64,000 nt of DNA, taken from NCBI GenBank assembly GCA_039989855.1, contig JBDXGZ010000017.1, positions 90,660 to 154,659 on the forward strand, in the 5' to 3' direction. The notes under the pieces were generated by a model that was given only the letters and a program-made list of their open reading frames with translations, was not told where the DNA came from and ran no database searches. Origin of the DNA: CALFVT01 sp039989855 (GTDB lineage Bacteria > Pseudomonadota > Alphaproteobacteria > Caulobacterales > Maricaulaceae). A program made the translations under genes and the position numbers. Shown here piece after piece: positions 25,262 through 33,510 of the stretch. Within the stretch, counting starts at the first letter, position 1. Each line of letters starts with the position of its first letter.

Positions 25262-26376
25262 TCGCGAAACCCAAGAGGCGTGGGCAGGCCGTTCGCGCTA
25301 ATGCAAAGGGCTTTGAATAATTGCCCCATTTCCTGCGCGTCCATGAGGCGGTGAAGTTGACGCAAGATTTTGGGTTTTGCAGTAGATTTGTGGCGCGTTA
25401 ACGTCACAGCGCGCATCTCAATCCCGAGCTTGGAGAGTATTTCCGCTTGCGTAACAATGGTCGAAGGGGACAGCTCTACCTGTTGGGCTGCTGACACAAG
25501 TGCTCCAAAATTCACACGGGCTGTTAAGTCCGAATCCCCTGGTTGATCAAACACGCCGATTTTCTCGTGTCGTTTGAGGGCTTGCAGCGTATCGCCAAAT
25601 TCTGTTCCTTCGGGGCCGTAGTCTATAAACAGCGCCCGTCCTGGATGATTGGAAAACAGCGGCTTAATCTCATCCATGATTTGGTAAACTGGAGGGCAAA
25701 GCTCAACCAGATCATCCTTACGCGCGTCTTCATGGCCCTCTGGGAGTAACGCCTGTAGGGTCGGGCTGAGAGGCACAGCATCAATTTGAAAACGGAAGTG
25801 GCCGTCGTCATCAAGACCAACAAGGCGCTCATGCCAGCCTTTTTCTTTGGCAAAGGGGTCGCGCTGCACCGCTTGGCGAATGGGGAGGCAATCAAGAAAT
25901 TCATTGCCGATAATAATCGTCGGGTCATCAGGCAGGTCAGATAGTGATTTTACCCACGATATAGACGCCGGCGTATCGGCGAGGCTTTCGCCTTGAACGG
26001 CCTCAAGCGCCGCGCTGACTTCGATCAGGTGAACGCGCACGGCGCTGATACATTCTGGGTCGAGCAATATAGTCCGCATCATGTCGGCCATCATGATTCC
26101 GCGACCAGGGCCCATCTCGACGAGATTAAACCGTCTCGGCTTGCCGATGTCCATCCAGCTTTGAATGACCCAGAGACCAAGCACTTCGCCGAACATTTGC
26201 GAAATCTCTGGGGCTGTGATGAAATCACCATCGCTGCCAAGCGGGTCTCGGGTCGGATAAAAACCGTGGGTCGGATCAAGCAAGCACAGGCTCATATATT
26301 CAGAGACAGGAATTGGCCCTGTGTCGCGAATGTAAGACTTTATCCGCGTCGACAGTTCTGTTTCAGTTTGGTTCAT
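25258..26376 (-). CDS. SAM-dependent methyltransferase of the MidA/NDUFAF7 family
   Basis: A 372-residue class I methyltransferase of the former DUF185 family. MSLCLLDPTHGFYPTRDPLGSDGDF is split by the GxxGDFITAPEISQMFGE signature, and the SAM-binding loop reads LVEMGPGRGIMMADMMR around residue 85; NEFLDCLPIRQ and LFIDYGPE follow. The mitochondrial orthologue NDUFAF7 methylates an arginine in a complex I subunit; a similar role in bacterial complex I assembly is plausible but not shown here. It overlaps lgt and pgeF by four bases each, indicating an operon. Confidence 0.92.
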   Translation of the reverse strand: MNQTETELSTRIKSYIRDTGPIPVSEYMSLCLLDPTHGFYPTRDPLGSDGDFITAPEISQMFGEVLGLWVIQSWMDIGKPRRFNLVEMGPGRGIMMADMMRTILLDPECISAVRVHLIEVSAALEAVQGESLADTPASISWVKSLSDLPDDPTIIIGNEFLDCLPIRQAVQRDPFAKEKGWHERLVGLDDDGHFRFQIDAVPLSPTLQALLPEGHEDARKDDLVELCPPVYQIMDEIKPLFSNHPGRALFIDYGPEGTEFGDTLQALKRHEKIGVFDQPGDSDLTARVNFGALVSAAQQVELSPSTIVTQAEILSKLGIEMRAVTLTRHKSTAKPKILRQLHRLMDAQEMGQLFKALCISANGLPTPLGFRE

Positions 26377-27275
26377 GTTTCGGTTGGTGCTTCTGACTTA
26401 GCAGCTTTGATGGGGGCGGGGGCGAAGGGCCCTTTTTTATAGCTCCGCATCATGATGAAAGCGCCGATGATAATCATCGGGAGGCTATAGGCCATGCCGC
26501 GCGTGAAATATTCACTAATTTGCGGAATACGGTCTGGCTCACGGACAAATTCGACGCTGAAACGGAAAATACCGTAAAACAACATGAAAGCCCCAGCGCA
26601 CATCCCCGGATAGCTGAGGGCTTTAAACCGCGTCACAAGTAAACGTATGATCAAGAACACCATAATCCCTTCGAGGAACGCCTCATATAGCTGGCTCGGG
26701 TGGCGAGGCAAAGAGAGAGGGTCAGTTTCAAAGATGAAAGCCCACGCGACATCTGTCGGGCGTCCCCAAAGTTCTTGATTGATGAAATTGGCAATACGCA
26801 CCAGAAATATACCGATCGGTGCGCCAACGGCGGCCATGTCCGCCCAGCGCCAAAGGCTGATCTTATAGCGTTTCGCTACATAGAGCGTGGCGACGCAAAC
26901 GCCGAGGAAGCCGCCGTGGAAGGCCATGCCGCCTTTCCACACTTTGAAGATCTCAATGGGGTTCGCAATATAATCTGCTGTATTGTAAAGTAATATTGAA
27001 CCGAGGCGACCGCCGACCATGATGCCGACCATGCAGTAAAAGGCGAAATCTTCGAGCATTTTAGGGTCAGGACGTTTTAGCGGACTGTGAGCAGGCTTGT
27101 TGGGAATCCAATATGTTGAGTTTTTCACGAGACGTGTTGCATAGTAAAACGCCAAACCCACACCGACGACATATCCAAGGCCATACCATCCGAGCTGTAG
27201 GGGGCCGACTTTCATAATGATCGGGTCTAGCCAGTCTGGAAATGGAATTGCATTTATCAACTCGATCATGGTCAT
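26373..27275 (-). CDS. lgt: Prolipoprotein diacylglyceryl transferase Lgt
   Basis: A 300-residue inner-membrane enzyme that transfers diacylglycerol from phosphatidylglycerol to the lipobox cysteine of prolipoproteins. Seven or so hydrophobic segments are visible. The core signature RIANFINQELWGRPTDV, the LGWYGLGYVVG opening, the MAFHGGFLG block with the essential histidine and RHPSQLYEAFLEG are all present. It acts on lipoproteins such as those encoded at 39.2 and 42.3 kb. It is the first gene of lgt-midA-pgeF and is divergent from the ubiK-like gene, with about 110 bases between. Confidence 0.96.
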   Translation of the reverse strand: MTMIELINAIPFPDWLDPIIMKVGPLQLGWYGLGYVVGVGLAFYYATRLVKNSTYWIPNKPAHSPLKRPDPKMLEDFAFYCMVGIMVGGRLGSILLYNTADYIANPIEIFKVWKGGMAFHGGFLGVCVATLYVAKRYKISLWRWADMAAVGAPIGIFLVRIANFINQELWGRPTDVAWAFIFETDPLSLPRHPSQLYEAFLEGIMVFLIIRLLVTRFKALSYPGMCAGAFMLFYGIFRFSVEFVREPDRIPQISEYFTRGMAYSLPMIIIGAFIMMRSYKKGPFAPAPIKAAKSEAPTET

Positions 27276-27387
27276 TTGTTCCCAATGTTTGGCCTGCGGC
27301 GTAATTTCGCGAGTCTAGCTCTAGAAATTCTGTTAAACCGCTCCTATCTTTAAGGAAAGCCCTAAACGGCAAAAAATGGAGCTAGCC

Positions 27388-27657
27388 ATGCAAAGTAAAT
27401 CTCGTCCGCTTGATGATATTAGCAATCTACTGACTAATGCGGTGGGAGCCGTAAAAGGTGTCGGGGATGAAGTCAAAGCCGTGGCCCGCGCTCAGGCGGA
27501 GAAAATCATTGCTGAAATGGATCTTGTTAGCCGTGATGAGTTTGAAGTGCTGAAAGCGCGGCTTGATAGCTTACAGACTGAGAACGAAGCTATAAAGGCC
27601 GAAATTGCGGCTTTAAAGCCTAAGCCACGGAAATCTCGCGCTAAGAAAGCCACATAA
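27388..27657 (+). CDS. UbiK-family accessory factor (BMFP/YqiC)
   Basis: An 89-residue protein of the YqiC/UbiK (BMFP) family: an N-terminal amphipathic helix (SRPLDDISNLLTNAVGAVKGV) followed by a coiled coil around DEFEVLKARLDSLQTENEAIKAEI split by the VSRDEF motif, and a basic Lys/Arg-rich tail. In Enterobacteria UbiK helps assemble the aerobic ubiquinone biosynthesis complex and oligomerises. The upstream in-frame ATG at 27376 is less likely because GGAG sits six bases before the ATG at 27388. It is divergent from lgt. Confidence 0.85.
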   Translation: MQSKSRPLDDISNLLTNAVGAVKGVGDEVKAVARAQAEKIIAEMDLVSRDEFEVLKARLDSLQTENEAIKAEIAALKPKPRKSRAKKAT

Positions 27658-27770
27658 ATTTTGTAATTACTATATATAGTTATCAACAGGCTATTTTCTC
27701 CACATATTGTATTATGTGATGAGTTAGCTACATTTATCTCGAATGGTATAAAGAATCGCGAAAGACGATT

Positions 27771-28319
27771 ATGACTTTAATTCGGGACAATAGCCCCAAT
27801 GATAGCGGTATTAGGCCGTCTCCACGACTGGCAACGATGTTGCCTAATCGTGCAAATCCGATTGATCTTTTTGAACGTATCGCGATTGCCGAACACTATG
27901 ACTATGAGCGCATGAGTGTCGGTGAAGTACATATAACGCTACCCGGCCGATGGGGAGGGCATGATTTGACCCTGCGTTGGAATGCGTCGAGTGAACAGCT
28001 TCAAATTTTCTTAGTTCTGGAAAGCCGATCACCTAATGGGCGCACAGATATAATCTGCCGTTTAATGTCACTGCTAAATGAACGCTTGGCGGCAGGGCAT
28101 TTTGATTATTGGGAACGAAGTTCTTCAATGGTTTATCGTCATAATATTTCACTTTGCGGCGGGGCGAAGCTAAGCGTTGAGCAAGCTATGGATAGTTTGG
28201 CAACAGCCATTAAGGCGGCAGAATGCGGCTTTCCAGCCTCACAATATGTGATTTGGGCGGGCGAAACGCCAGAGAATGCGCTCGATAAAGCTTTGCATGA
28301 GACGGCGTTGACAGCCTAA
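27771..28319 (+). CDS. YbjN domain-containing protein
   Basis: A 182-residue soluble protein matching the YbjN (bacterial sensory transduction regulator-like) fold: about 25 disordered residues, then NPIDLFERIAIAEHYDYERM, VHITLPGRWGGHDLTLRW and the LMSLLNERLAAGHFDYW block. In alphaproteobacteria it sits next to proC, as here (33 bases apart). The molecular role is unknown; enterobacterial YbjN is linked to stress and motility phenotypes. The 113 bases upstream hold a GAATC (GANTC) and A/T-rich promoter-like sequence. Confidence 0.85.
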   Translation: MTLIRDNSPNDSGIRPSPRLATMLPNRANPIDLFERIAIAEHYDYERMSVGEVHITLPGRWGGHDLTLRWNASSEQLQIFLVLESRSPNGRTDIICRLMSLLNERLAAGHFDYWERSSSMVYRHNISLCGGAKLSVEQAMDSLATAIKAAECGFPASQYVIWAGETPENALDKALHETALTA

Positions 28320-28352
28320 GCTAAGTAAAGACTTGCAAACATAGTAGGACGA

Positions 28353-29168
28353 ATGACCAAACATACACATTTAATTATTGGAGCTGGCCGTATGGGCGGA
28401 GCTTTAATGCAAGGTTGGATTAAAGGGCGGCGTCCGACGGTTCTGGCCGAGAATATTGTGATTTTAGATCCGACACCAGGTGAGGCGGCGCAACAGGTCT
28501 TAGAGGCAGGCGCGAGCCATGTCACAAGGATCTCCGCGTCGATGAAGAGCTTAACGCATGTTATTTTGGCGATTAAACCACAAATGTTTGACGCGATAGC
28601 TCCGAGTCTCGAAGCCTATATCCCTAAGACTTGCGTTATTGTATCGATTATGGCGGGTGTTAGTTTGCAGCGGTTGAGCCTAGCCTTTCCGCAGCGTCCC
28701 TTAGTTCGCTGTATGCCCAATACGCCTGCTGCGATTGGCGCGGGAATTACAGCCTTCACGACGACCGAATCTGTGAGCAAGGATCAAAAGAAAATAATTG
28801 CAAAGCTCTTGACCGCTTGTGGTCGTGTGCAAGAGGTCGAAACAGAAAATATGATCGATATTGTCACGGCTGTTTCTGGGTCTGGGCCAGCTTATATTTT
28901 CTATATGGTTGAGGCTCTCGAAGGGGCTGCGATTAATGCAGGGATGCCTGGAGAGTTAGCCTCAATATTTGCGCGTGAAACAATTATCGGATCGGCTGCG
29001 CTTTTGAAAAAAACGGACCAAAGTGCTGAAGCGTTACGGATTGCTGTGACCTCGCCGGGCGGAACAACTCAAGCCGCGCTTGATAGGCTTATGAGTGAAA
29101 CGGGACTTGCGCCTTTGATGACGGCGACCGTTCGAGCGGCGCTTAAACGTGCTAAAGAGTTGTCTTAA
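28353..29168 (+). CDS. proC: Pyrroline-5-carboxylate reductase
   Basis: A 271-residue cytoplasmic enzyme reducing pyrroline-5-carboxylate to proline with NAD(P)H. The N-terminal Rossmann motif IIGAGRMGGALMQGW, LAIKPQMFD, RCMPNTPAAIGAGITAF, and the C-terminal signature AVSGSGPAYIFYMVEAL plus VTSPGGTTQAAL are all intact. It follows the YbjN gene on the same strand and converges with the histidine kinase gene 16 bases away. Confidence 0.96.
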   Translation: MTKHTHLIIGAGRMGGALMQGWIKGRRPTVLAENIVILDPTPGEAAQQVLEAGASHVTRISASMKSLTHVILAIKPQMFDAIAPSLEAYIPKTCVIVSIMAGVSLQRLSLAFPQRPLVRCMPNTPAAIGAGITAFTTTESVSKDQKKIIAKLLTACGRVQEVETENMIDIVTAVSGSGPAYIFYMVEALEGAAINAGMPGELASIFARETIIGSAALLKKTDQSAEALRIAVTSPGGTTQAALDRLMSETGLAPLMTATVRAALKRAKELS

Positions 29169-29183
29169 GCGAATTAATTATCT

Positions 29184-30503
29184 CTAATCTGTTGGCGTGA
29201 TCTTTGAGCGTAAAGGTAAGCGTATCTGTGCTTTCAGCCCGCCCATACGACTGTCGCCTAATATAAGGTTTCCGCCGTAACTTTGTATAATATCTCGGGC
29301 AATAGCTAGGCCTAGGCCGACCCCTTCAATATTTTGATTTCGGGCATCGTCAAGGCGGTGAAACGCTTGGAAGGCATCATTGCGTTGATCTTCGGGAATA
29401 CCAGGCCCATCATCTTCGATGTCTATTAATATAGCTTCATCTGTTTGCACCAAGTTGACGCAAACATTTGTTCCATATTTTAATCCATTTGAAACAAGAT
29501 TATTAATAGCCCGTGTGAAAGATATCGTTTGAACTTTCATGATGGGGGAAAAATCACATTTAAATTCAATGTCTTGACTGTATTTTTTTAAAGTGTTTGA
29601 AATAATTATATCAAGCCTTTGCGGCTCTCTTTTTTCAGACGTATTCCCTCTTGCGAAATCTAAATAGCCTTCTAGCATTTGTTCCATTTCAACAAGATCA
29701 TTCTTAGCGTTATGATCTGAACTTTCATCGATTGCAAAGTGCAGTTTTAACCGTGTTATCGGTGTACGAAGGTCATGACTAACGCCGGCGAGGAAGGCTG
29801 TACGTTGCTCGATTTGGCGTTGTAATCTTTGCCTCATCTTTAAAAATGAGTGTCCAGCGAGTCGTACTTCCGTCGCGCCGCTCGGTTTGAATTTGTCAAT
29901 ATTTTGTCCACGGCCAAAGGCGTCAGCTGCACGGGCCAACTCAATGATGGGGCGGGCTTGGTTTTTGGCAAATAGAATTGAAATCCCCGTGAGTAATATC
30001 GTCGTTGTTAAGAGCCAGAAAATGAACATGAAGCCTGTTGGGGCAAAGACACGGTCACGCGTTGTGATAAACCTCAAGACGCCGCCGTCGACTTTGATGC
30101 GAATATCAATATGATTTGGGTAGCGTGTAGTATCAAACCAAAAAGGGTCTGTGATGGAGTTATTCATCGCTTGTCGAAGTGTGCGGTCAAGGTTTGAAAA
30201 GAAGGATTTTCGTTCCGCCTCTGGAAGGTCGTCCAAGGAAATAAAGTCGATAGAAAGTTCCATGTTTGGGCGCATTAATTTATCAAGTTGAGCCACACGA
30301 TCAGAGCTAGGGTCTTGCTCATAGAGCTCTACGGCAAAAGCGATTTCAGCGGCAATACTATTCGATAGGCTTGCTGTGACGCGCGACCAGTGAGCATTGA
30401 AGAAAATATAGGCCACGGCTAATTGCATCAATATGATAGGCAATATGATAATCATGGCTACGCGACCATAAATGTTCTTTGGTATGAAACGTTTGATGGG
30501 CAC
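29184..30503 (-). CDS. Sensor histidine kinase (EnvZ-like, HAMP-containing)
   Basis: A 439-residue inner-membrane kinase. Two membrane helices (about residues 14-34 and 157-179) bracket a periplasmic sensor region of about 120 residues. A HAMP domain follows (about 180-232), then the dimerisation domain with phospho-acceptor His243 in AGVSHDLRTPITRLKLHF, then an ATPase domain with N box NNLVSNGLKYG, G1 DIEDDGPGIP and G2 GVGLGLAIARDI. It is encoded 2 bases after its response regulator. The overall layout is that of EnvZ; the stimulus cannot be read from sequence. Confidence 0.92.
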   Translation of the reverse strand: MPIKRFIPKNIYGRVAMIIILPIILMQLAVAYIFFNAHWSRVTASLSNSIAAEIAFAVELYEQDPSSDRVAQLDKLMRPNMELSIDFISLDDLPEAERKSFFSNLDRTLRQAMNNSITDPFWFDTTRYPNHIDIRIKVDGGVLRFITTRDRVFAPTGFMFIFWLLTTTILLTGISILFAKNQARPIIELARAADAFGRGQNIDKFKPSGATEVRLAGHSFLKMRQRLQRQIEQRTAFLAGVSHDLRTPITRLKLHFAIDESSDHNAKNDLVEMEQMLEGYLDFARGNTSEKREPQRLDIIISNTLKKYSQDIEFKCDFSPIMKVQTISFTRAINNLVSNGLKYGTNVCVNLVQTDEAILIDIEDDGPGIPEDQRNDAFQAFHRLDDARNQNIEGVGLGLAIARDIIQSYGGNLILGDSRMGGLKAQIRLPLRSKITPTD

Positions 30504-30505
30504 GT

Positions 30506-31213
30506 TTAAGTAACGGATGTTTCTGTTAATAGCCTATACCCGACCCCTCGAACGGTTAACAACCATTGCGGTTCTTTGGTTTCACCCTCGATTTTACGGC
30601 GAAGTCGTGTCATTTGCACATCAACAGCGCGTTCTGATTTAGCTTTAATCTGCTCAGCAAGGGCATGACGGCTGACCGCCGCGCCGCCGCGTCGTGCTAA
30701 CATCGTCAAAAGCGCTTCTTCCCCTGTCGTTAGGTGGGTTCTTTCACCCGCTTTAGTTAGAAGACGTCGTTCGACATCATATAGCCATGGGCCAAAGGTG
30801 ATTTGCGCTGCGGGCAGATTAACGCCTACGCGGCGTAAAATTGATTCGATACGTAGGACGAGCTCTTCAGGCTCAAAAGGCTTTGTGAGGTAATCGTCAG
30901 CGCCTTGCGTGAGGCCTTCAATGCGATCTTCGCTCTCTATTTTTGCGGTAAGGAGTATAATTGGGACTTCATGCGATTTACGGAGCGATTGAGTGAACTC
31001 AAACCCGCTTTCTCCGGGCATCATGACGTCCAATATTATAAGATCAAAGGCTAAGGTTTTCATCAAGCGTCTCGCGGTTTCTGCACTTTCTGCGATAGAA
31101 ACGCGAAATCCTTTTTTCGATAGGAAGGTTTTTAAAAGATCACGAATTCTATCGTCATCATCGACGACAAGCAAATGTATGCCTGTACGATCTAAAGTTT
31201 GATGGTTTGCCAC
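30506..31213 (-). CDS. OmpR-family response regulator (PetR-like)
   Basis: A 235-residue regulator with an N-terminal receiver domain (acidic pocket LLVVDDDDRIR, phospho-acceptor Asp62 in IILDVMMPGESG, Lys111 in YLTKPFEPEEL) and a C-terminal winged helix (VDVQMTRLRRKIE, LLTVRGVGYRL). The receiver resembles Rhodobacter PetR, a regulator that in that group lies near the branched-chain aminotransferase and a MarR-type gene; here ilvE is the divergent neighbour and the MarR gene is missing. This resemblance is from memory and should be checked. Transcribed with the kinase gene that follows. Confidence 0.93.
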   Translation of the reverse strand: MANHQTLDRTGIHLLVVDDDDRIRDLLKTFLSKKGFRVSIAESAETARRLMKTLAFDLIILDVMMPGESGFEFTQSLRKSHEVPIILLTAKIESEDRIEGLTQGADDYLTKPFEPEELVLRIESILRRVGVNLPAAQITFGPWLYDVERRLLTKAGERTHLTTGEEALLTMLARRGGAAVSRHALAEQIKAKSERAVDVQMTRLRRKIEGETKEPQWLLTVRGVGYRLLTETSVT

Positions 31214-31323
31214 TAAAAAATTCCTTAAGTAACTAAATTCTCTTGTTGTATTCGCATAATAAACTATCAGAATGGCGAAAAATATTCATTACGGCAATAG
31301 CTGTTCGATAAGAGAGATGACCT

Positions 31324-32202
31324 ATGACCGATAAACCCTTTCATGACCGCGATGGTTATATTTGGATGGATGGGGAATTTCACGAATGGCGTGATACGAA
31401 AGTCCACCTTTTGACTCACTCTCTACACTATGGATCGTCTGTCTTTGAAGGAGACCGCGCATATGGTGGTGAAATCTTTAGGCTTAATGATCATAGTGAG
31501 CGTCTTTATAAATCAGCTCAGCTCTTAGGCTATGAAATCCCCTACACGGTTGAGCAAATTAACCAAGCCTGTACGGAGACTCTTGCGAAATCTGGATTGG
31601 GCGATGCCTATCTTCGGCCCGTGGCGTGGCGTGGCTCTAATCAAATGGGCGTGGCCTCTGCGAACAACCAAATCCATCTGGCTGTGGCCTGTTGGCATTG
31701 GGGCAGTTATTTCGAAAATAAAATGAAGGGCATTAAAATCGGCATGTCCGATTGGAAGCGTCCTGCGCCAGATACGATACCGTCCAAAGCGAAAGCGGCA
31801 GGCCTTTATATGATTTGCACAATGTCTAAGGATGCGGCAAAAGCCAAGGGCTGGGACGAAGCGCTTATGCTCGATTATAAGGGACGGATTGCCGAATGTA
31901 CGGGCGCGCATATTTTCTTTGCGCGGGACGGTGAGCTTCACACGCCGACCAATGATATCCTGCTTGAAGGTATCACCCATGATACTGTCTGTCGTTTGGC
32001 CGAAAAGCGAGGCATTAAAGTTTATAAGCGGGATATTTATCCATCAGAATTGCCGCATTTCTCAGAATGTTTTGTTGTTGGAACTGCCGCAGAAGTGACA
32101 CCGGTACGTCAACTTGCTGAGTATCATTATCCCCCTGCAGATATATGTGCTGCCATGGTAGAGGATTACGACAAGGCTGTTCGAGGTAAGCTTAAAGTAT
32201 AG
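31324..32202 (+). CDS. ilvE: Branched-chain amino acid aminotransferase
   Basis: A 292-residue fold-type IV PLP enzyme that transaminates the keto acids of valine, leucine and isoleucine. Signatures: WMDGEFHEWRDTKVHLLTH near the start, HYGSSVFEGDRAY, the PLP-lysine in IPSKAKAAGLY, EALMLDYKGRIAECTGAHIF, and EGITHDTVCRLAEKRGI. GAGATGACCT upstream places a weak GAG before the ATG. It is divergent from the two-component genes and converges with pgsA; a hairpin terminator lies inside the end of pgsA. Confidence 0.95.
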   Translation: MTDKPFHDRDGYIWMDGEFHEWRDTKVHLLTHSLHYGSSVFEGDRAYGGEIFRLNDHSERLYKSAQLLGYEIPYTVEQINQACTETLAKSGLGDAYLRPVAWRGSNQMGVASANNQIHLAVACWHWGSYFENKMKGIKIGMSDWKRPAPDTIPSKAKAAGLYMICTMSKDAAKAKGWDEALMLDYKGRIAECTGAHIFFARDGELHTPTNDILLEGITHDTVCRLAEKRGIKVYKRDIYPSELPHFSECFVVGTAAEVTPVRQLAEYHYPPADICAAMVEDYDKAVRGKLKV

Positions 32203-32218
32203 CTGTAACTATCTGTTA

Positions 32219-32830
32219 TTACGCCTTTTTTAAGGCGTTTTTCGCGTAGAAAAACCCTGTGTAAGCAGATAGGAATGCCGCTATCCATAGTAAGACAACG
32301 CCGGTTTTTCGGGCGTTGTCGACGACCATTCCTATTGTCTCTGAGATCGGCAACCATTGACCTGCTAAAACCCATATGAGGAGTATGGCTATGGCTAGCA
32401 TCTCTGTAGCTGTCTTCCATTTCGCTAGGCGCGTCGGGGCCATAACGATGCCCTCATGAGCCGCATGTTCGCGCAGCCCGCTAATGAAAATATCGCGTCC
32501 AATGATGATAAGAGTTGGTGCTAATATCCACCATGTACCATTGGTCAGAATTGTAAAACAAATCAATAATCCTGCGACGAAAAGTTTGTCCGCTATAGGA
32601 TCAAGCATGCGACCGAAGTCTGATGTGACGTTCCATCTTCTAGCGAGGAACCCATCAAGGAAATCTGTGAGAACGAGGATAATGAAAAGTCCAAAGAGAA
32701 CGCTCGTGCCGAGAAAGGCTTTATCTGTTCCGTAAGTCAAGATAGCCGCGATTAAAACCGGTATGAAAGCGATGCGCCCTAAAGTTAGTGCATTAGGAAC
32801 CCACGCTAAATGTGGTTGTTGTTTAGTCAT
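32219..32830 (-). CDS. pgsA: CDP-diacylglycerol--glycerol-3-phosphate 3-phosphatidyltransferase PgsA
   Basis: A 203-residue integral membrane enzyme of the CDP-alcohol phosphotransferase family making phosphatidylglycerol phosphate. The complete catalytic signature D-x2-DG-x2-AR-x8-G-x3-D-x3-D is present as DFLDGFLARRWN, then FGRMLDPIADK. PNALTLGRI at the N-terminus is also typical. The open frame reaches 27 codons further upstream, but ATG at 32830 lies on the stop of the preceding gene (TAATG) and gives the family start. It follows a paralogue with a degenerate signature. Confidence 0.94.
   Translation of the reverse strand: MTKQQPHLAWVPNALTLGRIAFIPVLIAAILTYGTDKAFLGTSVLFGLFIILVLTDFLDGFLARRWNVTSDFGRMLDPIADKLFVAGLLICFTILTNGTWWILAPTLIIIGRDIFISGLREHAAHEGIVMAPTRLAKWKTATEMLAIAILLIWVLAGQWLPISETIGMVVDNARKTGVVLLWIAAFLSAYTGFFYAKNALKKA
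32221..32242 (+). terminator. Rho-independent terminator for ilvE
   Basis: A perfect 7-bp stem (ACGCCTT at 32221-32227 with AAGGCGT at 32232-32238), loop TTTT, followed by TTTT. It starts 18 bases after the ilvE stop and overlaps the last codons of the convergent pgsA gene, which encode the basic AKNALKKA tail. Confidence 0.7.
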
Positions 32831-33510
32831 TATTTGCCACCATCTTTTACGTGAGCTGTGGCTTGCAAAATCCGAAAGCCGTGAAGTAATCCTACAAGGG
32901 CTGCAAGCCACAATAGTCCTGTACCAATCAGCCAGAAAAAAGGTGACGCTTCATTGTAAATAGCGAAAGGATCTTCTGCGGCGCGTAGGGTATCGAACCA
33001 TGTTGTGAGCCAAGGAGATGCAAGTAGAACCGATATAGCGAGCATAGACAAAGCATTTTTTGCAGTTGCTAATTTGTCTTCAATCGGGTTGAGGTTTGAC
33101 AATTCAAAACCTTTAGTGAGTCCGATAAAAAGTTCTTTTCCAATGAAAATAGCCATAGGTACGAAAATCAACCAGTCCATCCAGCCTGATTTATAAATTA
33201 CCCATGCCATGGCGAGTAAGGTTCCAACGACTAAAATAATGTCGGCAATATCATCAAACCACCCGAATCGTCTTTGTGGTGCGGTTTCGGTTCCACCGAA
33301 ATAATCATCTAAAAAATCTGTAATGGCCGCGAAGATGAAAAGGCCAGATGCGAGGGCAGCATAGCCGTTTAGCGGCCATCCCATGATTATGACAAACATG
33401 ATCACAGGCGTTAGCAGCACGCGCATGAGCGTTAAAATATCGGCAATACCGCCGCTTATTGGCGCACCGTCTGCGTCGTTTTTATTATCATTCGGTGTTG
33501 AAGTAGTCAT
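32830..33510 (-). CDS. CDP-alcohol phosphatidyltransferase-like protein with a degenerate signature
   Basis: A 226-residue membrane protein with the same general plan as PgsA: a short polar N-terminus, then about six hydrophobic segments. The signature region reads DFLDDYFGG, then RRFGWFDDIADI. The four-aspartate framework (D-x2-D and D-x3-D) is retained, but the Gly after the second Asp, the Ala-Arg pair and the spacing around the third block differ from the family consensus. It may be an enzyme with altered substrate, or a non-catalytic partner. It overlaps uvrC by 23 bases and pgsA by one, so the three are probably co-transcribed. Confidence 0.75.
   Translation of the reverse strand: MTTSTPNDNKNDADGAPISGGIADILTLMRVLLTPVIMFVIIMGWPLNGYAALASGLFIFAAITDFLDDYFGGTETAPQRRFGWFDDIADIILVVGTLLAMAWVIYKSGWMDWLIFVPMAIFIGKELFIGLTKGFELSNLNPIEDKLATAKNALSMLAISVLLASPWLTTWFDTLRAAEDPFAIYNEASPFFWLIGTGLLWLAALVGLLHGFRILQATAHVKDGGK

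Noticed and set aside
31525..31980. 151-codon minus-strand frame inside ilvE
   Set aside because: Antisense shadow of a clear aminotransferase gene.
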